Assembly (NCBI GenBank): GCA_025363475.1
Contig: JANYDS010000079.1
Span: 1-62,365, forward strand
Origin: Terriglobia bacterium
GTDB taxonomy: Bacteria; Acidobacteriota; Terriglobia; Bryobacterales; Bryobacteraceae
Length of the DNA stretch: 62,365 nt
Direction: 5' to 3'
The position numbers and the translations under genes are program-made. The notes beneath the pieces are model-generated. The model was not told the origin of the DNA. It saw nothing but the letters and a program-made list of their open reading frames with translations, and ran no database searches. Each line of letters begins with the position of its first letter. Position 1 is the first letter of the stretch. This document shows positions 1-7,224 of this stretch, piece after piece.

Positions 1-298
1 CGCCCCGTAACTCAACTTTCTTCCTGATCCATTCGGCACACTCGCGGGCCAGCCAGCGAAGCTGGAGGCGGTTTCGAAACGGGCGGTCGTGTTCGGAACC
101 CGCCAGGCCGATGTCGCCGCCGGTTGTCGGCGGGAGAACAACCCGGCAAGCGTCAAGCTTCTCCAGCAGATCACGCAATTCTGCGTAAGCATACAAGGAG
201 AACGCGGGAGTCGCCAATGCAAGTGACGAGGGCGGAACCAACGCCTGGCGCAGCTCATCGATAACCCGTTCGCCGCCTGTATTTTTGATGAGCTTCAT
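1..298 (-). CDS. SNF2-type helicase with PLD-like N-terminal domain, N-terminal fragment (runs off window)
   Basis: Only the first 99 codons are present; the gene continues beyond base 1. The product begins MKLIKNTGGERVIDELRQAL and continues with a stretch containing TPAFSLYAYAEL and RNRLQLRWLARECAEWI. From memory, this kind of start (a short strand, a helix, then a PLD-like fold) is typical of large SNF2 DEAD/DEAH helicases that carry an N-terminal phospholipase-D-like nuclease domain and occur in genomic islands and defence loci. The helicase motifs themselves lie outside the window, so the family call is inference. The ATG lies 17 bp after the stop of the ribbon-helix-helix gene, which suggests an operon. 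Confidence 0.55.
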   Translation of the reverse strand, partial: MKLIKNTGGERVIDELRQALVPPSSLALATPAFSLYAYAELRDLLEKLDACRVVLPPTTGGDIGLAGSEHDRPFRNRLQLRWLARECAEWIRKKVELRG

Positions 299-315
299 CT
301 GTTGGTCCGAGAAAC

Positions 316-534
316 CTACCTCAAGCCGATTCCGGAATTCTTCCTTCGTTCCCGCGTCTTGCTTCGACTCGTCACGTATTTTTCCGCCGCGTCGCGGACA
401 ACCCAGGCAAGCGATACTTTTTTCTCCGCCGCCGACTCTTCCAGCGCCCTGTAGAGCTCGGGCGGAAAGCTGATTGACGCACGCACTAACGCTGGGCTTT
501 GCCCCTTGACGCCGCTTGCATTCTTTTGTTTCAT
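316..534 (-). CDS. Ribbon-helix-helix (CopG/Arc-like) DNA-binding protein
   Basis: Small basic protein of about 72 residues. The core ALVRASISFPPELYRALEES followed by AAEKKVSLAWVVRDAAEKYV has the strand-helix-helix pattern of a ribbon-helix-helix domain, a dimeric DNA-binding fold used by CopG-like repressors and antitoxins. The start at the ATG at 534 is preferred; a TTG at 555 in the same frame would add seven residues. It directly precedes the helicase-like gene on the same strand with 17 bp between them, so it is probably its autoregulator or partner. The tail is lysine/arginine rich. No toxin-like gene is visible beside it. Confidence 0.7.
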   Translation of the reverse strand: MKQKNASGVKGQSPALVRASISFPPELYRALEESAAEKKVSLAWVVRDAAEKYVTSRSKTRERRKNSGIGLR

Positions 535-681
535 TTGGTCGCGACTTTTTTGCAAACTTCACCACTTTACACCACGGCGGTGAGCCGGGTTCAATGGCTG
601 GAGGCAGCGGGAACCCGCGTGGAATCGAAGACCCGTAGTCAAATCGGGAAACGCCAGTTGTTCATTGCGCGGAAACACTCT

Positions 682-946
682 TGTCCAAATTAGCTTTTCT
701 GAAAACTGCCTGGACAGCATATTCCCCTCCCAGTGCCCCCCAAGTCGGAACCACGAGGCCGTGGGAAGCCCGTAGAATCGCCCTCTTGGTGCCACCTCAG
801 CCGGTTGGTCGCCCCCCGGCCAGTTCCGGTCGCAATTTGGACAGCATCCGTGCGACGGGGAACCTGCTTCTGGGATGCGCACTTCGCGCTAATGGAATCA
901 GTGGCTTACGCTCTACAAAATCCACAGGGCGCGGCTAATTTGGACA
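682..946. mobile_element. Short element with 13-bp terminal inverted repeats (MITE-like or IS remnant)
   Basis: TGTCCAAATTAGC at 682-694 is exactly inverted as GCTAATTTGGACA at 934-946. Related internal copies lie at about 833-844 (CAATTTGGACAG) and 710-717 (TGGACAGC). Multiple terminal-type repeats near both ends resemble the ends of IS21-like elements, but this family assignment is a guess. The 265-bp interior has no credible coding frame. No target-site duplication is visible in the flanking bases. It lies in the roughly 500-bp stretch (535-1055) that otherwise holds no gene. Confidence 0.5.
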
Positions 947-984
947 GTAGTGGCGCGGAAACTACCACAACCCGGATTTACCTA

Positions 985-1006
985 CCGTACTGTACGTATA
1001 GTACGG
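985..1006. repeat. Inverted repeat with 7-bp arms and 8-bp spacer beside the recombinase remnant
   Basis: CCGTACT at 985-991 and AGTACGG at 1000-1006 flank an 8-bp spacer. This arm-spacer-arm geometry is what tyrosine recombinase core sites look like, and it sits about 50 bp upstream of the recombinase stub. A functional role is inference only; a chance palindrome cannot be excluded. Confidence 0.35.
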
Positions 1007-1055
1007 CGGCTTTCGGCATCGACCCGCTGATGCAGCTAAACGCGCGCCATTCCGC

Positions 1056-1433
1056 ATGTACGCGGGCTCTGCGGGGGATGTTTCAGACTTCTTCTGGTCT
1101 GGTTCCTCGGACAAAGACGGCGCGGCGCGAAACTACATGCGCTACCTGGCCACCCTGTTCCGCTTGGCGGGTGTAAAGGGCGGACATGCACACCGGTTCC
1201 GCGACACTTTCGCGGTGGAATTGCTGCTGGCCGATGTTCCTCTTGAGCGGGTTTCGATGCTGCTGGGTCACAGCTCGGTCAAGATCACCGAAAAGCACTA
1301 TGCTCCCTGGGTACTTGCCCGCCAGGAGCAACTTGAGGCCGACGTAATGAAGACGTGGGGACGCGATTCCCTGGTTCTCGCTTCAACGAAGGGGACGCCA
1401 GAGGTACACGAGAAAAGAGAGGCGGTCAACTAA
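1056..1433 (+). pseudogene. Tyrosine recombinase/phage integrase, C-terminal remnant
   Basis: The frame contains the C-terminal catalytic signature of the tyrosine recombinase family: HAHRFRDTFAVELL (the H-x-x-R box), LLGHSSVKITEKHYAPWV (a conserved LGH box and the catalytic tyrosine in KHY). The N-terminal SAM-like domain and the first catalytic arginine are missing: upstream of the ATG the frame gives no recognisable homology. It is therefore a stub of a gene that is normally 300-400 residues. It ends 21 bp before the CCA end of tRNA-Ser, a classic integration position, so it probably marks the boundary of a decayed island to its left. Confidence 0.8.
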
Positions 1434-1454
1434 TGGAAAAAAAAGACGATACTA

Positions 1455-1544
1455 TGGCGGTGAGGGTGAGATTCGAACTCACGGAACCCGTGAAGGTTCA
1501 ACGGTTTTCGAGACCGCCGCATTCGACCACTCTGCCACCTCACC
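1455..1544 (-). tRNA. tRNA-Ser(CGA)
   Basis: The reverse strand folds as a class II tRNA: 7-bp acceptor stem GGTGAGG/CCTCACC, anticodon loop CTCGAAA (anticodon CGA, decoding UCG), a long variable arm, T-loop TTCGAAT, and an encoded CCA at the 3' end. The 90-nt length fits serine tRNA. The recombinase stub lies beside its 3' end, so this gene is the likely integration target. Confidence 0.95.
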
Positions 1545-1595
1545 GCGCTTCTACTAGGGTATCGTGAAGCCCCGTCTTTTCGCAATCTTTCGCAA

Positions 1596-3845
1596 TCAGT
1601 TCCGGACGAGGTGGAAACTAACGATGAGGGGATGGCCGCGGCGGTCGGAGAGAATCCGGTCCACTGCGCGGACGTAGCCTGCTTTGGTGATGGCGGCGTC
1701 GAAGCGTGCGTTATTGCCTGCGATGTATTCCTGACCCGCCACATGCGTGAGGAATTGGGTCCGGTCGAGGTCCGGGAGATCGGAAGTGACCAAGCCACTA
1801 AAAGTGCGGTCTTCAATCGGCACCTGGCCACGAGTCAGGAACGTACCGATGTTATGAATTCCCCAGTCCAGGGTCACGATTTTTCTTCCCGGTGCCAGAA
1901 CCTGCGGAAGTGAAAAAGTAGCGTCAGACCACATGGGGCTGGGGCCGAACTCCCGTGTGCGCTGGGCATAGAAACCCACCATCACGATGTTTGCCAGAAC
2001 CAGGGCCGCAGCAAGTCCGAGAAAAATCCGTTTCCGGAAGGCTGCTCCCAGGACGCAAATCAGGAAAAGATGCGGCCACGGCCAGACCAGCAATGTGTGG
2101 TGCAGCGAACCGCCGGCACCCTTCACAAACAGCATCGTCAGCCAGGTGAGCAGGCCGGTAGAGAACGCAAATAAGGCCTTCCTGCGCATTTCTGCGACGC
2201 GACTGGTGAACAACAGAACCAGCGCGACGGCCAGAGCCACGGGCACAAGCGAATACCAGTTGGGCGTGTCGCCGAGCATCATCCAGCGAAAGGCCCCGCG
2301 CCCGTTCAATGCGGCGTACATCTGCTGAACCTTGGCGCCGACCTCATCGGTGGAAAAGGCTGTGTTGTCGCCAAAAGTGGCCCAGTGGTGAGTAATGTTG
2401 AAAATCAGGAACGGAAGCGCACCGACGACGAAGCCGCCGACGGCAACAGATAGATTGCGCACGGTGAGATACGGCCTCAGTCTGGCGGGGAGAAAAACCA
2501 GCGCTGAAATGGCCATGGCTCCCAGAGTCCAGGTTGCCGTGCCTTTGTCCCAAAGCACCGCTCCAATGGCGAGGAAACCAGCAAAAATCAGCGGTTTTGG
2601 ACGGGCGAAACAGGCCAGGGCAACTACAAAGAGCAAGTGCTGGATGGCAACCGGGCCCCAGTCGAATGTGGTGGTCAGAAGGAATAGCGGATCGGTTGCG
2701 ATGAGGCAGGCAAGCGCCGCCGCGACATATTCGTTTGTGAAACGGCGAACGCCCGTGAACAACACCCAGATGGTGAGTGCGCCGATGAAAACCATGGGCA
2801 GCCGCAGGCTCCACGCGGAAGGGCGGACCCTATTCAGGATGGGCGAATAGAGGTAAGTCTTGTCAGCCCCGACATAACTCATGAGCATGAGGGGAAAGCG
2901 TGCGCCCATGATTTTGACGGAACTATCGGCCGACGCCGGGTGGTAGATGGCCGGCACAAAAAGCACTTCGTCTTCTTCAATCCCGATTTTGGGAACGAAA
3001 AAACTCGCCGAACCGGCAAAAAAGAGCATGGCCAGAATCACGGCACGGGTGGCGGCGGAACTGGATCCTTTGCCCTTCGAGCCTTTTTCGCCCGGGTAGT
3101 GCGGGTTACCGGCCAGCTTCGGAATCGTCGTGAACGAAGACTGCGGACTGACAAAAAGGTTGAACCAGAAGATGTACCACAGGGCGGCAAAGCCGTCTTT
3201 CAGGCCAATTTTCTTGCCCTGCTCATAGGTGCGCCCGTGGTAGGAAATGGGCACCTCATAAATCGCACCTTTCAGCTTGGCGACTTTGGCGGTCACTTCG
3301 ATTTCAAAACCGAAGCCTGAGCTGGTAATCACCATGTTACGAATGATCTCGCCGCGAAACGCCTTGTAGCAGGTTTCGACGTCAGTCATATTCAGATTCG
3401 TCAACAGATTACTGAGAAACGTGAGGCCCTTGTTGGCAACGTAGTGATAGAAATAGAGGACTCGGGAAGCTTTGCGCACGAGGAAGCGCGAACCGTAAAC
3501 CACGTCGGCATGGCCTTCGATAATGGGCGCGATGACTTCGCAGATTTCCGCGGGATCGTATTCCAGATCTGCATCCTGAACGATGACGATCTCACCTGAT
3601 GTGAGAGCGAAACCTGTCTTGAGTGCCTCGGTCTTGCCCTTGTTGGCCGGATGGTGGGCGACAGTAATTTGCGGATGGAGGAGGGCAAGTTCATCGGCGA
3701 TTTCGCCCGTGCGGTCCGTCGAACAATCGTTTACGATGACGATCTGGCAGACTTCGGGAAGCACCAGCAGGCGCGCCACAATTTCGGACAGCGTGGTTTC
3801 TTCGTTGAAAGCAGGGACAACGATGGAGAGCGGAGCTTTGCCCAT
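1596..3845 (-). CDS. GT2 glycosyltransferase fused to a GT-C-like multi-span membrane domain
   Basis: Residues 1-230 form a family 2 glycosyltransferase of the dolichyl-phosphate-mannose-synthase type: SIVVPAFNEE start, VIVNDCSTD, and the metal-binding VIVQDADLEYD. Residues from about 265 on form a multi-pass membrane region with an early acidic loop (IGIEEDEVLFVPAIYHP), as seen in PMT/ArnT-like GT-C enzymes that take sugars from polyprenyl phosphate. The fusion suggests one protein that both charges the lipid carrier and transfers the sugar; substrate unknown. The start is the ATG at 3845 that overlaps the stop of the upstream FAD oxidoreductase by one base (TGATG), so the two are translationally coupled. 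Confidence 0.8.
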   Translation of the reverse strand: MGKAPLSIVVPAFNEETTLSEIVARLLVLPEVCQIVIVNDCSTDRTGEIADELALLHPQITVAHHPANKGKTEALKTGFALTSGEIVIVQDADLEYDPAEICEVIAPIIEGHADVVYGSRFLVRKASRVLYFYHYVANKGLTFLSNLLTNLNMTDVETCYKAFRGEIIRNMVITSSGFGFEIEVTAKVAKLKGAIYEVPISYHGRTYEQGKKIGLKDGFAALWYIFWFNLFVSPQSSFTTIPKLAGNPHYPGEKGSKGKGSSSAATRAVILAMLFFAGSASFFVPKIGIEEDEVLFVPAIYHPASADSSVKIMGARFPLMLMSYVGADKTYLYSPILNRVRPSAWSLRLPMVFIGALTIWVLFTGVRRFTNEYVAAALACLIATDPLFLLTTTFDWGPVAIQHLLFVVALACFARPKPLIFAGFLAIGAVLWDKGTATWTLGAMAISALVFLPARLRPYLTVRNLSVAVGGFVVGALPFLIFNITHHWATFGDNTAFSTDEVGAKVQQMYAALNGRGAFRWMMLGDTPNWYSLVPVALAVALVLLFTSRVAEMRRKALFAFSTGLLTWLTMLFVKGAGGSLHHTLLVWPWPHLFLICVLGAAFRKRIFLGLAAALVLANIVMVGFYAQRTREFGPSPMWSDATFSLPQVLAPGRKIVTLDWGIHNIGTFLTRGQVPIEDRTFSGLVTSDLPDLDRTQFLTHVAGQEYIAGNNARFDAAITKAGYVRAVDRILSDRRGHPLIVSFHLVRN

Positions 3846-5461
3846 CAACTCTGTTTTCCCTCGTTACTCTCGTGATAATCCATCTCAGTATTCAGGGCCC
3901 AGATGTTCGCTTTGTCGGTACGGCCTTCAACGATGTTATCGACAGCGGTCATGGCGGTGAGCATGGAGTGGTCCTGATTATTGTACTTGTGCATGCCATT
4001 GCGTCCGATGAGAAACAGGTTCTCAAACTGGTTGATGTACTCCTTGACCTCTTCAAAGCGCTCATAGGCACCGAAATAGGCGGGGTAAGTTTTGGGGACA
4101 CGGATGACGCAGGCATCGAGCACATCATCAGAATCGATGATTCCGATTTTTGCCACTTCCTCTTTGGCCAGGCTGACCATGTCGGCATCTGAAAGCTGCC
4201 AGATGGGGTCGGTTTCGTAGCAAAAATATTCGAGACCGAGCCAGACGTTGGCCGGATCTGCCACCAGCCAGGGGCTCCAGTTGTTGAAAATTTGTATGCG
4301 GCCCAGCATCACGTCCGGTTCCTGAATGTAGATCCAGTTGTCGGAGAGAAGCCTCGAGCCGCGCGGGGAGTCCTCTTTAATTTTGAGGCCCCTGAGCAAC
4401 AGGCCGACAGTGATGAAGTCACGGTAGATCAGGCCTTCGCTGACTTCCCTGACATTAGCCGGCACATCGGTTTGCAGCGCCCGTATCAGTTCCTTTACGG
4501 GCATGGTGCTAAAAAAATAGTCGGCAGTGAAGGTGCGAAGTTCACCGGTTCCGGAATGAAGAGCTTCAGCGGCGGTAATACGCCAGCCTGCGGTAAACAG
4601 CTTTTGCACCGCCCAGCCAGTTTCTACAACGCCTCCGGCGGTCTGGACATCTGCTGCGACATATTCCCAGAGCTGGCCGGGCCCCAGCTTGGGGTACATG
4701 AATTTTTCAATGAGGGACGTTTCGACATTCTTTTGCCCGATCCCTGCCGCGTTACCCCGGGTAACCAGCTTGCGCACTATGTGAGCGACAGCCCTGGTAA
4801 CCGAGAGGCCCTTGATGCGCTGGGCGCCCCACTCGGCGCTGACTTTATCGCAGGGTTCGCCCCAAACCTTTTCTGTATAGGACTTGAAAAAAGTCAGGTA
4901 GAGTTCACGGCCGAACCTGTTGACGAAGAACTGCTCCAGCGTCTTTTCCGGCTTAATCTGGTTTACCAGACTGATAGCGTAACTAAAGCCGATGCGGAAG
5001 GTACGGGTGAGGCCGAGCTTGCGCAGTGTATCGGCACTGAGTGTGATGGGATAGTCAAAAAACTGACGCAGGAAGTAGATGCGCGATTTGCGTTTGCGGA
5101 TCAGCATCACGCGGTCTTCCACCGTGGCATCGGGACCCGTGGAACCGGCGGCAATCTCGCGCTGCTCGCGCTGATAAGTAATGGTTTGAGTGGCGGAACC
5201 GCCCTCGGGCCGGCCTTCGACCGGCATGACAGCCATCCACCAGTTCATGACGCGGTCGGACTTGGAAAAAAAACGATGTCCGCCGATATCCATGCGGTTG
5301 CCCTTATAGCGGACGGTACGCGAGATACCACCGATGTCAGGACTCTTTTCGAGGACCACGGGCTTGATGGCGCTGCGTTTCAGGAGTTCAAAGGCAGCTG
5401 TGAGGCCAGCTGGCCCCGCGCCTATGATGAGGGCTTGCCTTTCGTGTTCCGGCAGCTTCAT
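3845..5461 (-). CDS. FAD-dependent oxidoreductase (UDP-galactopyranose mutase/protoporphyrinogen-oxidase-like)
   Basis: 538 residues. The N-terminus has an FAD Rossmann motif, [18 protein letters not shown], followed by [15 protein letters not shown] and [12 protein letters not shown], the pattern of NAD(P)-binding amine-oxidase/UDP-galactopyranose-mutase-like proteins. Near the C-terminus [18 protein letters not shown] resembles the conserved flavin-contacting end of this family. Its translational coupling to the GT2 fusion downstream points to surface-sugar or lipid-linked sugar chemistry rather than heme synthesis. The exact substrate cannot be read from the sequence. Confidence 0.8.
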   Translation of the reverse strand: MKLPEHERQALIIGAGPAGLTAAFELLKRSAIKPVVLEKSPDIGGISRTVRYKGNRMDIGGHRFFSKSDRVMNWWMAVMPVEGRPEGGSATQTITYQREQREIAAGSTGPDATVEDRVMLIRKRKSRIYFLRQFFDYPITLSADTLRKLGLTRTFRIGFSYAISLVNQIKPEKTLEQFFVNRFGRELYLTFFKSYTEKVWGEPCDKVSAEWGAQRIKGLSVTRAVAHIVRKLVTRGNAAGIGQKNVETSLIEKFMYPKLGPGQLWEYVAADVQTAGGVVETGWAVQKLFTAGWRITAAEALHSGTGELRTFTADYFFSTMPVKELIRALQTDVPANVREVSEGLIYRDFITVGLLLRGLKIKEDSPRGSRLLSDNWIYIQEPDVMLGRIQIFNNWSPWLVADPANVWLGLEYFCYETDPIWQLSDADMVSLAKEEVAKIGIIDSDDVLDACVIRVPKTYPAYFGAYERFEEVKEYINQFENLFLIGRNGMHKYNNQDHSMLTAMTAVDNIVEGRTDKANIWALNTEMDYHESNEGKQS

Positions 5462-5512
5462 GGAATCGATACCCTCAACGTCTCGGTTGATACCTGACGG
5501 AGGCCATGGAGA

Positions 5513-5540
5513 CAGGATAGCGGACTCAGGATAGCGGTCT
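5513..5540. repeat. 14-bp tandem duplication between genes
   Basis: CAGGATAGCGGACT is followed directly by CAGGATAGCGGTCT, differing at one base. It lies in the 78-bp gap between the amidase stop and the FAD oxidoreductase start. Similar short tandem repeats occur at other gene junctions in this window. Confidence 0.85.
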
Positions 5541-6964
5541 CAGAATGACAGGGGGGGACGGCGCAGGTGCCAGTCTGTACGCGCTTGGAATTCGCGTCCG
5601 AAGGCCAGCAGGGAATTCTCAGAAAATGCGGGGCCGACGAACTGAAGGGCGAGGGGGAGACCGCCGCCAAATCCGCAGGGGACCGACAGAGCGGGCAGGC
5701 CGGCCAGGTTGCCGGCGGGAATCAGCGAAGTCATGCCTGGACCCTTTGCTTTGCCGGAGGGAAAAGGGTCGGGGCCATCGAGCGGTTCACTCACTTTGGG
5801 TGCCACGTTGTAGCGGGAGGGTGCGACCAGAACGTCGACTGTCGTAAAGAGTTCGCGGAATTTTTGTTTCACCAGACTTCTGATGCGCATGGCCCGGAGG
5901 TAGTCCTTTGCCAGGACGCCCAGGTTGGCTTTCAACCCGGCGGCCTGACTGGGATCGGCCAGTTCATCCACCTTGCCGCTGGCGATTAAAGATTCAAATG
6001 CGGCTCCGCCTTCGGTGCCGATGATGATGTCAGTCAGGCTTCCCCAGGGGAATTCGGGGAGCGAGACTTCGAGGACTTTTGCGCCCAGATCGCGGGCGGT
6101 GCGCAGCGCCGCTTCCAGCGCCGGGCGGGATTCGGCATCAGCCCAGTCAGGATCGTCCGGCGAAAAGCCGAGGGTCATGTCACTGAGTTTTCGCGCGTAC
6201 TGTGGCGTGTAATAAAAGCTCTTGCCGGCGGAACCGGGGTCTTTGGAATCTGAGCCTGCGATGGCCTGCAGGACGATCCCGCAATCTTCCACGTTGCGGC
6301 ACAGGGTGCCGATCTTGTCCATGGTCCACGAGAGCGGCATGGCCCCGTGGCGGCTGACCAGGCCATAGGTGGGGCGAAGGCCGGTGACGCCGCAGCAGGC
6401 TGAAGGACTGATGATGGAGCCGGACGTTTCCGAACCCAGCGCGAACGGAACCAGCCCAGCGGCGACAGCGCTGGCGGGGCCGCTGGATGAACCTCCGGAC
6501 CATCGCTCCGGGTTCCACGGATTCAGACCGGGACCAAACAGTGAAGCACCGGCCAGGCGATATCCGCCTCCGCCAGCCAGTTCAACCATGGAAAGTTTGG
6601 CGAGAAGTACGGACCCGGCCTTGTCCAGCTTTTGCAGCACGGTTGCCGTTTCGTCAAATACCTGACTGGCAAATGGCCGGGCACCCCAGGTGGTAGGGTG
6701 GCCGGCGAATGAAAGCATGTCCTTCGCGCCAAAAGAGATGCCCTGGAGCGGACCGTGGAAGCGATCATGCTTCAGATCGTCATCCACTTCTTTTGCGCGG
6801 CGAAGCGCGATTTCGGTGAGCGGCAGCGCTACGGCGTTGAAGCGGGGTCCATATTTGCCCAGCCTTTCGGCGAAAGCGCGCGTGAGTTCCACTGCGCTGA
6901 ATTCGCGCTTCCTGAGCCGTTCATTCAGCCCGGTTAACGGCGAGTAGAAAATTTCATCGGTCAT
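5540..6964 (-). CDS. Amidase (amidase-signature family)
   Basis: 474 residues with the full amidase-signature core. The catalytic lysine is in SFGAKDMLSFAG, and the glycine/serine-rich signature RWSGGSSSGPASAVAAGL is followed by LGSETSGSIISPSACCG, giving the Ser-cisSer-Lys triad. Enzymes of this family hydrolyse amides or transfer ammonia (GatA, 6-aminohexanoate hydrolases, aryl amidases). The absence of gatC nearby and the distance from gatB (over 45 kb) argue for a catabolic amidase rather than GatA. It follows a small Tat-signal gene and shares with it a repeated sequence just before the start codon (GTTCAAGAAATGAC). Confidence 0.85.
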   Translation of the reverse strand: MTDEIFYSPLTGLNERLRKREFSAVELTRAFAERLGKYGPRFNAVALPLTEIALRRAKEVDDDLKHDRFHGPLQGISFGAKDMLSFAGHPTTWGARPFASQVFDETATVLQKLDKAGSVLLAKLSMVELAGGGGYRLAGASLFGPGLNPWNPERWSGGSSSGPASAVAAGLVPFALGSETSGSIISPSACCGVTGLRPTYGLVSRHGAMPLSWTMDKIGTLCRNVEDCGIVLQAIAGSDSKDPGSAGKSFYYTPQYARKLSDMTLGFSPDDPDWADAESRPALEAALRTARDLGAKVLEVSLPEFPWGSLTDIIIGTEGGAAFESLIASGKVDELADPSQAAGLKANLGVLAKDYLRAMRIRSLVKQKFRELFTTVDVLVAPSRYNVAPKVSEPLDGPDPFPSGKAKGPGMTSLIPAGNLAGLPALSVPCGFGGGLPLALQFVGPAFSENSLLAFGREFQARTDWHLRRPPLSF

Positions 6965-6982
6965 TTCTTGAACTCAAATTCG

Positions 6983-7204
6983 TCATGCCTTGAATTGAAA
7001 TGCCGGTTCAGTCGCGGTATCGAGGGGAAATGCAGCGAGTTCAGCAGCCGCTGCGCGTTTGGAATCGCGGGCGGCCTGCAAGTAGTCGGGCGCAACCAGA
7101 GGGGTTTGCGCTGATGCTTTGGTGGTCAGAGCCAGGAGCCCGGTGGTGGCCGACCCTGCGGCTAGAACGGCGAGTTGTCTGCGTGTCATTTCTTGAACTG
7201 ACAT
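6983..7204 (-). CDS. Small Tat-signal protein of unknown function
   Basis: 73 residues. The N-terminus MTRRQLAVLAAGSATTGLLA has a twin-arginine-like RRQL motif and a hydrophobic stretch followed by an Ala-x-Ala-like site (KASAQTP), as in exported Tat substrates. The remainder (DYLQAARDSKRAAAAELAAF then TATEPAFQFKA) has no motif I recognise. It lies between aroDE and the amidase on the same strand with short gaps on both sides, so it may be a small exported subunit or partner of the amidase; this is inference from position. Start could be the first ATG or the ATG five codons later. Confidence 0.6.
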   Translation of the reverse strand: MSVQEMTRRQLAVLAAGSATTGLLALTTKASAQTPLVAPDYLQAARDSKRAAAAELAAFPLDTATEPAFQFKA

Positions 7205-7220
7205 GTCTTGAACTGAAATG
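7191..7220. repeat. 15-bp tandem repeat at the aroDE / small-gene junction
   Basis: TCTTGAACTGACATG at 7191-7205 and TCTTGAACTGAAATG at 7206-7220 differ at one base. More diverged copies at 6966-6978 and 6988-7002 lie just before the amidase start. The repeat includes the start region of the small Tat gene, so its duplication has reshaped translation-initiation regions. Confidence 0.8.
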
Positions 7221-7224
7221 GAAA

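Noticed and set aside
559-882. Minus-strand open frame of 107 codons
   Set aside because: It crosses the inverted-repeat element, has no recognisable motif and no ribosome-binding site; composition looks random.
4292-5497. Long plus-strand frame of 401 codons
   Set aside because: It is antisense to the FAD oxidoreductase, whose motifs are clear; long antisense frames are common at this GC content.
5540-6964. GatA subunit of the tRNA amidotransferase
   Set aside because: It has the amidase signature, but context (Tat-signal gene, aroDE) and the absence of gatC speak against it, and motif neighbourhoods differ from GatA.
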